From Paraburkholderia sp. UYCP14C (GTDB taxonomy: Bacteria; Pseudomonadota; Gammaproteobacteria; Burkholderiales; Burkholderiaceae): DNA of 64,000 bases. The position numbers were made by a program, and so were the translations under genes. The notes under the pieces are model-generated. The model did no database searches. It was given only the letters and a program-made list of their open reading frames with translations, and was not told the origin of the DNA. The stretch covers positions 62,001 through 126,000 of the forward strand of contig NZ_SELS01000017.1 in assembly GCF_004197395.1 (NCBI RefSeq). The letters run 5' to 3'. Of the stretch, positions 18,582 to 26,667 are shown piece by piece (position 1 is the first letter of the stretch; each line of letters opens with the position of its first letter).

Positions 18582-19070
18582 ATGGCCATCGACATGTTCA
18601 TGAAGCTGGGCGACATCAAGGGCGAGTCGCAGGACAAGACCCACAAGGAAGAAATCGAAGTGCTCGCGTGGAGCTGGGGCATGAGCCAGAGCGGCACGAT
18701 GCACATGGGCACGGGCGGCGGCGCCGGCAAGGTGTCGGTGCAGGACCTGTCATTTACCAAATACAGCGACAAGGCGAGTCCGCCAATCATGGCGGCCTGT
18801 ACCAAAGGCACGCACATCGACACGGCGTTGCTGACCGTGCGCAAGGCAGGCGGCGACAATCCGCTCGAGTACTACAAGATCACGTTGAACGGCGTGCTGG
18901 TCAGCTCCTATTCGACGGGCGGCTCGGGCGGCGAGGAGCGCTTCACCGAGAACGTTACGTTGAACTTCGAAAAATTCCATGTCGAGTACCAGCCGCAGAA
19001 CGCCAAGGGCGCGAAGGAGGGCGGCGTGGTCGAAGTGAAATGGAACATCCCGGCCAACGCGGAGAGCTGA
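18582..19070 (+). CDS. hcp: Hcp tube protein (TssD)
   Basis: A 162-residue Hcp1-type protein beginning MAIDMFMKLGDIKGESQDKT, with VLAWSWGMSQSGTMHMGTGG and the long-loop region KVSVQDLSFTKYSDKASPP. Hexameric rings stack into the inner tube and carry small effectors. GGAG is placed 7 bases ahead of the ATG. The gene lies 45 bases after tssC and is followed by a GC-rich hairpin, as expected for an abundantly made protein inside an operon. Confidence 0.97.
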   Translation: MAIDMFMKLGDIKGESQDKTHKEEIEVLAWSWGMSQSGTMHMGTGGGAGKVSVQDLSFTKYSDKASPPIMAACTKGTHIDTALLTVRKAGGDNPLEYYKITLNGVLVSSYSTGGSGGEERFTENVTLNFEKFHVEYQPQNAKGAKEGGVVEVKWNIPANAES

Positions 19071-19093
19071 TCGGCTGAGCGCAAAGGGCGACT

Positions 19094-19122
19094 GCACCGC
19101 GGCGGCCAGGCCGGCGCGGTGC
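19094..19122 (+). terminator. GC-rich hairpin after hcp
   Basis: GCACCGC (19094-19100) pairs perfectly with GCGGTGC (19116-19122); one further G-C pair is possible inside. There is no T-tract behind it, so it is more likely an mRNA-protecting or attenuating hairpin between hcp and tagJ than a full terminator. Confidence 0.45.
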
Positions 19123-19165
19123 GGCGGCGGGTGGGACGACTTCACACAGACCGGAGCGAACCGGC

Positions 19166-20002
19166 ATGAACGCAGAAGAATGCTTGCGCGAAGGCGATCT
19201 CGACGGATGTCTGCGCGAATTGCAAAACCAGGTTCGCAAGGATCCGTCGAAAGCCGCCTATCGCGTCTTTCTGTTCCAGTTGCTCGCGGTGACGGGCGCC
19301 TGGGACCGTGCGCTGACGCAACTGAACGTCGCCGGCGAACTCGACGCGGCCGCGCTGCCGATGGTGCAAACCTATCGTGAAGCGTTGCAATGCGAGGCGC
19401 TGCGCGAAGCGGTATTCAGAGGCGAGCGCGCGCCGCTGATCTTCGGCGAGCCGACCGCGTGGCTCGCGTTGCTGGTCGAAGCATTGCGGCTCGATGCCGC
19501 GGGCGATAGCACCGCGGCGGCCGCCGCGCGCGCACAAGCGCTCGACGAGGCGCCCGCCACGGCCGGTACATTGAACGGCGAGCCGTTCGCGTGGCTCGCC
19601 GATGCCGACAACCGGCTCGGGCCGACACTCGAAGCCGTACTGAACGGCCGCTACTACTGGATTCCTTTTTCGCGCATCAGGCGCATCGAAATCGAGCCGC
19701 CGACCGACCTGCGCGACCGGGTCTGGATGCCGGCCGTGTTCACGTGGGCCAACGACGGCCAGGCCGCCGGTCTGATTCCGGTCCGCTATCCGGGCACGCT
19801 CGCCGAGCCGGATCGCGCGCTGTGGCTCGCGCGCCTGACCGAATGGATCGGTGACGATCCCGCGCTCGCGCGGCCGGTGGGACAGCGCATGTTCGCCACC
19901 GATGCGAACGACTACGCGCTGTTCGACGTGCGCACCATCGAACTGACGAGCGGCGACGCGAATCCGGCAGAGGACGGCGCGGCCGTGCCGGATCATGGCT
20001 GA
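19166..20002 (+). CDS. tagJ: T6SS accessory protein TagJ (ImpE/SciE family)
   Basis: A 278-residue protein with the ImpE hallmarks: an N-terminal TPR-like start (MNAEECLREGDLDGCLRELQ), FRGERAPLIFGEPTAWLALL near residue 90, then ADADNRLGPTLEAVLNGRYYW, IPFSRIRRIEIEPPTDLRD and MPAVFTWANDGQAAGLIPVRY. TagJ binds the sheath and modulates ClpV action in the cytoplasm in some systems. The 3' end overlaps tssE by 8 bases, indicating coupled translation. Confidence 0.92.
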   Translation: MNAEECLREGDLDGCLRELQNQVRKDPSKAAYRVFLFQLLAVTGAWDRALTQLNVAGELDAAALPMVQTYREALQCEALREAVFRGERAPLIFGEPTAWLALLVEALRLDAAGDSTAAAAARAQALDEAPATAGTLNGEPFAWLADADNRLGPTLEAVLNGRYYWIPFSRIRRIEIEPPTDLRDRVWMPAVFTWANDGQAAGLIPVRYPGTLAEPDRALWLARLTEWIGDDPALARPVGQRMFATDANDYALFDVRTIELTSGDANPAEDGAAVPDHG

Positions 20003-20507
20003 GCTGACCGCGCGTGATCGGCTGCAACCGTCGCTGCTCGATCGGCTGACCGATCTCGAACCGGAAGTGAAGCAGGAAACGCGCGAGCGCCGCGTTCTGT
20101 CGATGCGCGCGCTGCGCGAGAGCGTGCAGCGCGATCTCGGCTGGCTGCTCAATGCGAACGGCCTCGCGTCGGTCCAGGAACTGGGCGGCTATCCGTATGT
20201 CGCGACTTCGGTGGTCAATTTCGGCTTGCCGGACATTGCCGGCAAGACCGCCTCGGGCATCGATCCGGCGCGGCTCGAACGGCTCGTGCGCGATGCGATC
20301 TGGGCGTTCGAGCCGCGCATTCTGCGCGACACCGTGCGGGTCAGTTCGATGCAACTCGAAGAGACGACCGGGCGCCACAACACCGTGTCGTTTCTGGTGG
20401 AGGGCGATCTGTGGGCGCAGCCGTATCCGGAGCGGCTCTACTTCAGGACCGAACTGGATCTGGAGGCCGGCGAAATCCGCGTGATCGACCAGGGCGGGCC
20501 GCGCTGA
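19995..20507 (+). CDS. tssE: Type VI baseplate protein TssE (gp25-like)
   Basis: A 170-residue gp25-like baseplate protein. It starts MAELTARDRLQPSLLDRLTD and contains the characteristic ESVQRDLGWLLNANGL and YPYVATSVVNFGLPDIAGK, then IWAFEPRILRDTVRVS, the conserved gp25 core with the EPR motif. It joins TssF, TssG and TssK in the wedge complex that starts sheath assembly. It overlaps tagJ and ends 4 bases before tssF. Confidence 0.95.
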   Translation: MAELTARDRLQPSLLDRLTDLEPEVKQETRERRVLSMRALRESVQRDLGWLLNANGLASVQELGGYPYVATSVVNFGLPDIAGKTASGIDPARLERLVRDAIWAFEPRILRDTVRVSSMQLEETTGRHNTVSFLVEGDLWAQPYPERLYFRTELDLEAGEIRVIDQGGPR

Positions 20508-20511
20508 AGCC

Positions 20512-22407
20512 ATGAATCCAGACCTGATCAAATACTACAGCCAGGAACTGCAGCATCTTCGGGAGATGGGCGGCGAGTTCGCGCGCGAATTTCCGAAGAT
20601 CGCCGGGCGCCTCGGACTGGAAAACCTCGAATGCGCGGACCCCTACGTGGAGCGTCTGCTCGAAGGCTTCAGTTTCCTCGCGGCGCGCGTGCAACTGAAA
20701 ATCGATGACGAGTTTCCGCGCTTCACCCAGCATCTCGCGGAACTGGTCTACCCGCATTACCTCGCACCCACGCCGTCGATGGCCGTGGTGCAGATCCAGC
20801 CCGACCTGACCAGTTCGAATCTCGCGGACGGCGTGCGGGTTCCACGCGGCAGCGCGCTGCGCAGCGTGCTCGACAAGAACGGCTCGACGCGCTGCGAATA
20901 CCGCAGCGCGCACGAATTGGCGCTGTGGCCGCTCGAAATCGCCGAGGCCCGGTTTTTTACGCACGCGGGCTCGCTCGGCGGCGCCGACAGCGCGTTACCG
21001 ATGAGCATGGCGGCCGGCGCCGGTGTCAAGGCCGGCCTCAGACTGCGTTTGCGCGCCACCGCCGGTCTGAAACTCAACCAGTTGAAACTCGACCGCCTGA
21101 CGCTGTATCTGCGCGGCACGGACGGAATGGCCACGCGTATTCACGAGCGTCTGCTCGGCTCGGTGAGCGGCATCGTCGTGATGCCGGCCAAACGTCCGGC
21201 GGCCTGGCATGTGCAGTTGCCGGCGAGTGCGCTGCGGCCGGTCGGTTTTGCCGAGGATGAAGCGTTGCTGCCGGTCAGCCGGCAGTCGTTCCAGGGCTAC
21301 CGGCTGTTGCAGGAGTATTTCGCCTTTCCGCAGCGCTTCATGTTTCTGGCGATCGACGGCTTGCAAGCGGCACTGCGGCGTTGCGCGGACACCGACATCG
21401 AAGTCATCGTGCTGCTCAAGCGCGGGGACCCGCTGCTCGAACAATCGCTCGACGCCAATAATTTCGCGCTGCATTGCACGCCCGCGATCAATCTCTTTTC
21501 GAGGCGCACCGATCGCATCGCGCTGTCGGACGAACAGTTCGAATATCACGTGGTGGCCGATCGCACCCGGCCGATGGACTTCGAGATCTATCAGATCGAG
21601 ACTGCGACCGGCTATAGCGCGGGCGCGGGCGGCGAGCAGCGCTTCGAGCCGTTCTATCACGCGCGCGATCTCGGCGCGACTTATCGTGCCGGCGCTTACT
21701 ACCAGGTGCGCCGCGAAAAGCGTCTGCCGTCGGCGCGTCAGCATGAGCGCGGCCCGCGCACCAGCTACCTCGGCAGCGAGATGTTCATCGCGCTGGTGGA
21801 CGCGAGCAATGCGCCGTTTCGCGCCGACCTGCGGCAACTCGGCTTGCAGGTGCTGTGCACGAACCGCGACTTGCCGTTGACGATGCCGGTCGGTGTCGGC
21901 CCCGCCGATTTCACGCTCGATGTCGAAGCGCCGGTGCAAAGCGTGCGCTGCGTGAGCGGCCCGAGCCGGCCGCTGCCGTCGTATGCGCACGGGGCCGTGG
22001 CGTGGCGGCTGTTGAGCCACCTGTCGTTGAATTATTCGTCGCTGCTCGATAGCGATGCGCAGGAGGGCGCCCGCGCGTTGCGCGATCTGCTGAGCCTCTA
22101 CTGCCCGGCCGACGAGATCGCGAGTCAGCGGCTGATCGAAGGCGTGCGCTCGATCGATTCGCGCTCGGTGACACGACGCTTGCCGTGCGCGGGACCGATC
22201 GTGTTCGGCCGCGGTCTCGAAGTGACGTTGACGCTCGACGAAACCGCGTTCGAAGGCGCCGGCGCGTTTCTGCTCGGCGCCGTGCTCGCGCATTATTTCG
22301 CGCAATACGTATCGATCAACTCGTTCACCGAGACCGTCGTGAAGACGCTTTCGCGCGGCGAGATCATGCGCTGGCCAGCGAGGGTCGGACAATGCCGGAC
22401 GCTCTGA
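20512..22407 (+). CDS. tssF: Type VI baseplate protein TssF (ImpG/VasA)
   Basis: A 631-residue protein of usual size with the family start MNPDLIKYYSQELQHLREMG, then EFPKIAGRLGLENLECADPY and VERLLEGFSFLAARVQLKID, LVYPHYLAPTPSMAVVQIQP, and FELYQIE-like DFEIYQIETATGYSAG, ending with YVSINSFTETVVKTLSRGEI. It forms the baseplate wedge with TssE, TssG and TssK. Its end overlaps tssG by 16 bases. Confidence 0.96.
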   Translation: MNPDLIKYYSQELQHLREMGGEFAREFPKIAGRLGLENLECADPYVERLLEGFSFLAARVQLKIDDEFPRFTQHLAELVYPHYLAPTPSMAVVQIQPDLTSSNLADGVRVPRGSALRSVLDKNGSTRCEYRSAHELALWPLEIAEARFFTHAGSLGGADSALPMSMAAGAGVKAGLRLRLRATAGLKLNQLKLDRLTLYLRGTDGMATRIHERLLGSVSGIVVMPAKRPAAWHVQLPASALRPVGFAEDEALLPVSRQSFQGYRLLQEYFAFPQRFMFLAIDGLQAALRRCADTDIEVIVLLKRGDPLLEQSLDANNFALHCTPAINLFSRRTDRIALSDEQFEYHVVADRTRPMDFEIYQIETATGYSAGAGGEQRFEPFYHARDLGATYRAGAYYQVRREKRLPSARQHERGPRTSYLGSEMFIALVDASNAPFRADLRQLGLQVLCTNRDLPLTMPVGVGPADFTLDVEAPVQSVRCVSGPSRPLPSYAHGAVAWRLLSHLSLNYSSLLDSDAQEGARALRDLLSLYCPADEIASQRLIEGVRSIDSRSVTRRLPCAGPIVFGRGLEVTLTLDETAFEGAGAFLLGAVLAHYFAQYVSINSFTETVVKTLSRGEIMRWPARVGQCRTL

Positions 22408-23471
22408 CACTGTTGCGCCGGCTCGAAGACGATGCGCGCCGCTTCGACTTCTTCCAGGTCGTGCGGCTGCTGGAGAACGCGTATCCGGACAAGCCGCGCG
22501 TCGGCGAATCGATGCAGCCGCGCGACGATGCGATCCGTTTCGTGCAGGAGCCCGAACTGGTTTTCCACCCGACCACGCTCGGTGCCTTCACCCCGGCCGG
22601 AGAACATCACGCCGCGCGTCTGGCGGTCAAGTTCTTCGGCCTGCTCGGGCCGCATGGTCCGTTGCCCACCCATCTGACCGAGTACGCGCGCGACCGCGCC
22701 CGCAACGCGAACGATCCAACTTTCGCGCGTTTTCTCGATGTGTTCCACCACCGGATGGTGTCGCTGTTCTATCGCGCGTGGGCCAATGCGCAACCGGCCG
22801 TGAGTCTCGACCGGCCGGGGCGCGATCGCTTTTCGTTTTATGTCGGCAGCATGTTCGGGCTCGGCGAGGCGACGCTGCGCGAGCGCGACGCGGTGCCCGA
22901 TTTCGCCAAACTGCACTTTGCCGGTTTGCTGGGCGGCCCGACCCGTCCTGCCGCCGGTTTGAAACTCGTGCTGGCGCGCTTTTTCAACCTGCCGGTCGAC
23001 ATCGAGCAATGGGTCGGCCATTGGATGACGCTGCCCGCCAACTCGTTGTTGCGCCTGGGCGCAGCGGACGGCTCGGCCTCGCTCGGCGTGTCGACGCTGC
23101 TCGGCGCGCGCGTGTGGGATTGCCAGCATAAATTCCGCATCGTCATCGGACCGTTGAGCCGCGCCGACTACGAGCGCTTCCTGCCGGGCGGCGAGAGTCT
23201 GAACCGCCTCGTCGACTGGGTGCGCAATTACGCGCGCGACGGGCTCGATTGGGATCTCCGGCTGGTGCTGAAGCAGGAAGACGTGCCACGCCTGAAGCTC
23301 GGGCGTCATGCGCGGCTCGGTTACACCACCTGGACGCTCGGCCAGCCGGCGCGCGGCGATCAGCGCCAACTGGTGTTGCGGCCGACCGGTCCTGACGGCC
23401 GTTCACGGGTTGCCACGGCGGCGCGCGAGGCGTCCGCGGCGGCGCCGCCATCGACATCATCGAGGGAATAG
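22392..23471 (+). CDS. tssG: Type VI baseplate protein TssG (ImpH/VasB)
   Basis: A 359-residue protein. ATG 22392, inside the tssF end, gives the family start MPDALTLLRRLEDDARRFDF and FFQVVRLLENAYPDKPRVGE. Further hallmarks are FFGLLGPHGPLPTHLTEYAR, FLDVFHHRMVSLFYRAWANA, FNLPVDIEQWVGHW and LGARVWDCQHKFRIVIGPLS. TssG bridges TssF copies in the baseplate wedge. A longer in-frame reading from 22185 would lie inside tssF and is not used. Confidence 0.96.
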   Translation: MPDALTLLRRLEDDARRFDFFQVVRLLENAYPDKPRVGESMQPRDDAIRFVQEPELVFHPTTLGAFTPAGEHHAARLAVKFFGLLGPHGPLPTHLTEYARDRARNANDPTFARFLDVFHHRMVSLFYRAWANAQPAVSLDRPGRDRFSFYVGSMFGLGEATLRERDAVPDFAKLHFAGLLGGPTRPAAGLKLVLARFFNLPVDIEQWVGHWMTLPANSLLRLGAADGSASLGVSTLLGARVWDCQHKFRIVIGPLSRADYERFLPGGESLNRLVDWVRNYARDGLDWDLRLVLKQEDVPRLKLGRHARLGYTTWTLGQPARGDQRQLVLRPTGPDGRSRVATAAREASAAAPPSTSSRE

Positions 23472-23475
23472 AAAA

Positions 23476-26250
23476 ATGGCCGAGATCAAACGGGCAGCGT
23501 TGTTCGGCAAGCTGAACAAGCTCGGATTCCGTGCAATCGAGAGCGCGAACGTGTTCTGCAAATTGCGCGGCAATCCTTATATCGAACTGTCGCACTGGTT
23601 TCACCAGATCCTGCAACTGCAGGACTCCGACCTGCACCGCATCGTCAAGCACTATGGGCTCGAGCCTTCGGCATTGGCGCGCGATCTGACCGAGGCGCTC
23701 GACCGCCTGCCGCGCGGTTCGGGTTCGGTGACCGACATCTCGTCGCAAGTCGAGGAAGCGGTCGAGCGCGGCTGGGTGTTCGGCTCGCTGATGTTCGGCG
23801 AGTCGCAGGTGCGCACCGGTCATCTGGTGGTGGGCCTGTTGAAGACGCCGTCGCTGCGTAACGGGCTGTACGGCATCTCGCGCCAGTTCGAGCGCATCAA
23901 GCTCGATTCGCTGGTGGACGAATTCCACAGCCTGCTGCGCGACTCGCCGGAAGCGGCGATGAGCGCGAGCGACGGTTTTCAGGCGGGCGGCGCGCAGCGC
24001 GAAGGCGACGACGCGGATAGCGCGGGCGGCCCGCTGCCGGCCGCCGCGCTCGGCAAGCAGGAAGCGCTGCGGCGCTTCACCACCGATCTGACCGAACAGG
24101 CGCGCAGCGGCAAGCTCGATCCGATCGTCGGGCGCGACGAGGAAATTCGCCAGGTGATCGACATCCTGATGCGCCGCCGCCAGAACAATCCGATCCTGAC
24201 CGGCGAGGCGGGCGTCGGCAAAACCGCGGTGGTCGAAGGTTTCGCGCAGCGCATCGCGGCGGGCGACGTGCCGCCGTCGCTGCGCGACGTGCAGTTGCGC
24301 ACGCTCGACGTCGGTCTGTTGCAGGCCGGCGCGAGCATGAAGGGCGAGTTCGAAAACCGCTTGCGGCAGGTGATCGAGGAAGTGCAGGCGTCGGAGAAGC
24401 CGATCATCCTGTTCATCGACGAAGCGCATACGCTGGTCGGCGCGGGCGGGGCGGCCGGCACCGGCGACGCGGCGAATCTGCTGAAGCCGGCGCTCGCGCG
24501 CGGCACGCTGCGCACGGTCGCCGCGACCACGTGGGCCGAATACAAGAAGCACATCGAGAAAGACCCGGCGCTGACGCGGCGCTTCCAGGTCGTGCAGGTC
24601 AGCGAGCCGGACGAGACCCGCGCGATCCTGATGATGCGCGGGGTCACCTCGACGATGGAGCAGCACCACAAGGTGCAGGTGCTCGACGAAGCGCTCGAAG
24701 CCGCGGTGCGTCTGTCGCATCGCTACATTCCGGCGCGTCAACTGCCCGACAAGTCGGTCAGCCTGCTCGACACCGCCTGCGCGCGGGTGGCGGTCAGCCA
24801 GCACGCGACGCCGGCGTCGGTCGACGATTCGCGCAAGCGGATCGCCGCGCTCGAAACCGAGCTGGCGATCATCGGCCGTGAAAGCGCGGTGGGCGTCGAC
24901 ACGCGCGAGCGTGAAGCCGCCGCGGCGGAAAAGCTCGCCGCCGAACAGGCGCGTCTCGCCACGCTCGACGCCCGCTGGCAGGCGGAAAAGGAACTGGTGA
25001 CGCGGATTCTCGCGCTGCGCGCGCAACTGCGCGGCGAAACCGGCAAGGTGGAAGGCGCGGCGCAAGTGAACGGCTTGAACGCAGCTACGAGCGAAACGGC
25101 AAACGCAGACGTAACAGCCGCACCCGGCGCAACCGAGAACCCCACCAGCGATACCGCGACGCGCGAAGCGCGGCTCGCCGAGCTGCGCGAGTTGCAGGCA
25201 CAGCTCGCGCAGCACCAAGGCGAAGATCCGCTGATCCTGCCGACCGTCGACCAGCAGGCGGTCGCCTCCGTCGTGCAGGACTGGACCGGCATACCGGTGG
25301 GCCGCATGGTCCGCAACGAAATAGAAAACGTGCTGAAGCTCGCGGAGAACCTGAACCGCCGCATCATCGGCCAGGCTCACGCGACGGAGATGATCGCGCG
25401 GCGCATTCAGACCTCGCGCGCCGGACTCGACAATCCGAACAAGCCGATCGGCGTGTTCATGCTCGCCGGCACCTCGGGGGTCGGCAAGACCGAGACCGCG
25501 CTGGCGCTCGCCGAGGTGCTGTACGGCGGCGAGCAGAACGTCATCACGATCAACATGAGCGAATACCAGGAAGCGCATACGGTGTCGTCGCTGAAGGGCG
25601 CGCCGCCGGGCTACGTCGGCTACGGCGAAGGCGGGGTGCTGACCGAGGCGGTGCGCCGTCGTCCGTACAGCGTGGTGCTGCTCGACGAAGTCGAGAAGGC
25701 CCACCCCGACGTGCACGAGATTTTCTTCCAGGTGTTCGACAAGGGCTGGATGGAAGACGGCGAAGGCCGCGTGATCGACTTCAAGAACACGCTGATCCTG
25801 TTGACCACCAACGTCGGCACCGATCTGATCACGAGCCTGTGCAAGGACCCGGAGCTGATGCCGGAGCCGGAGGGCATCGCCAAAGCGTTGCGCGAGCCGT
25901 TGCTGAAGGTGTTTCCGCCGGCCTTGCTCGGGCGCGTTGTGGTGATTCCGTACTACCCGCTGTCCGACGAGATGCTCGGCGCGATCATCCGCCTGCAGCT
26001 CGGCCGGATCGAGAAGCGCATCCGCCTGTCGCACAAGATTCCGTTCACTTACGACGACGATGTCGTGAAGCTGATCGGCAGCCGCTGCACCGAACTCGAA
26101 AGCGGCGGCCGCATGATCGACGCGATCCTGACCAACACGCTGTTGCCGCGCATCAGCACGGAATTTCTGACGCGCATGATGAACGGAAGCGCGGTCACGA
26201 AAGTGCAGATCGGGGCGCGCGACGGTGAGTTTATCTATACGTTCGACTGA
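23476..26250 (+). CDS. tssH: Type VI sheath-disassembly AAA+ ATPase TssH (ClpV)
   Basis: A 924-residue ClpB/Hsp100-class ATPase. The ATG at 23476 follows GAGGGA by 8 bases and gives MAEIKRAALFGKLNKLGFRA. The N-terminal Clp_N part contains the amphipathic TssC-binding region. The first AAA domain has Walker A GEAGVGKTA near residue 243 and Walker B ILFIDEAHTLVG near 310. A middle coiled coil (about 450-570) has an Ala-rich insertion near 525-560. The second AAA domain has TSGVGKTETAL near 665 and VVLLDEVEKAHPDV near 733. It uses ATP to pull apart contracted TssBC sheath in the cytoplasm so subunits can be reused. Confidence 0.97.
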   Translation: MAEIKRAALFGKLNKLGFRAIESANVFCKLRGNPYIELSHWFHQILQLQDSDLHRIVKHYGLEPSALARDLTEALDRLPRGSGSVTDISSQVEEAVERGWVFGSLMFGESQVRTGHLVVGLLKTPSLRNGLYGISRQFERIKLDSLVDEFHSLLRDSPEAAMSASDGFQAGGAQREGDDADSAGGPLPAAALGKQEALRRFTTDLTEQARSGKLDPIVGRDEEIRQVIDILMRRRQNNPILTGEAGVGKTAVVEGFAQRIAAGDVPPSLRDVQLRTLDVGLLQAGASMKGEFENRLRQVIEEVQASEKPIILFIDEAHTLVGAGGAAGTGDAANLLKPALARGTLRTVAATTWAEYKKHIEKDPALTRRFQVVQVSEPDETRAILMMRGVTSTMEQHHKVQVLDEALEAAVRLSHRYIPARQLPDKSVSLLDTACARVAVSQHATPASVDDSRKRIAALETELAIIGRESAVGVDTREREAAAAEKLAAEQARLATLDARWQAEKELVTRILALRAQLRGETGKVEGAAQVNGLNAATSETANADVTAAPGATENPTSDTATREARLAELRELQAQLAQHQGEDPLILPTVDQQAVASVVQDWTGIPVGRMVRNEIENVLKLAENLNRRIIGQAHATEMIARRIQTSRAGLDNPNKPIGVFMLAGTSGVGKTETALALAEVLYGGEQNVITINMSEYQEAHTVSSLKGAPPGYVGYGEGGVLTEAVRRRPYSVVLLDEVEKAHPDVHEIFFQVFDKGWMEDGEGRVIDFKNTLILLTTNVGTDLITSLCKDPELMPEPEGIAKALREPLLKVFPPALLGRVVVIPYYPLSDEMLGAIIRLQLGRIEKRIRLSHKIPFTYDDDVVKLIGSRCTELESGGRMIDAILTNTLLPRISTEFLTRMMNGSAVTKVQIGARDGEFIYTFD

Positions 26251-26276
26251 TCGATCCGACCGGAGGATGCCTTCAT

Positions 26277-26666
26277 ATGCCGCAACAAGTCAGCATGGGC
26301 GCTACGCTGCAATGTTCGTTCGGCGCGGCGCCTTCGACACTCGTGGTGTTGCCGATCAACCGGGTGATGGGCGAGGGGCCCCCCGCGGCCAACATCATGG
26401 ATCACATACCGCTCGTCAACATCATGCCGTTCGGTATGTGCAGTTCGCCCGCCAATCCGACCGTCGCCGCCGCGACGACGGCGGCGCTGGGCGTGCTGAC
26501 GCCGATGCCGTGCATTCCGGCCACCATGACGCCGTGGGTGACGGGCGCGCCGACCGTGCTGCTCGGCAACCAGCCGTCGCTCGACAACGTGTCGAAGTGC
26601 ATGTGCAACTGGGGCGGCGTAGTCACGATCGTCAATCCGGCGACCGTCAAGACGATGATTCCGTGA
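26277..26666 (+). CDS. PAAR-like tip protein, DUF4280 family
   Basis: A 129-residue Cys- and Pro-containing protein with the DUF4280 pattern: VSMGATLQCSFGAAPSTLVV, HIPLVNIMPFGMCSSPANP, LTPMPCIPATMTPWVTGAP and KCMCNWGGVVTIVNP. The family is PAAR-like and is expected to form the sharp metal-bound cone on top of the VgrG trimer. It sits directly ahead of vgrG with a single base between stop and start, so the two should be made together as a spike pair. No effector domain is fused to it. Confidence 0.85.
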   Translation: MPQQVSMGATLQCSFGAAPSTLVVLPINRVMGEGPPAANIMDHIPLVNIMPFGMCSSPANPTVAAATTAALGVLTPMPCIPATMTPWVTGAPTVLLGNQPSLDNVSKCMCNWGGVVTIVNPATVKTMIP

Positions 26667-26667
26667 C

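Noticed and set aside
23143-26034. Minus-strand open frame of 963 codons opposite clpV
   Set aside because: Shadow of clpV; no domain seen and it overlaps a certain gene along its whole length.
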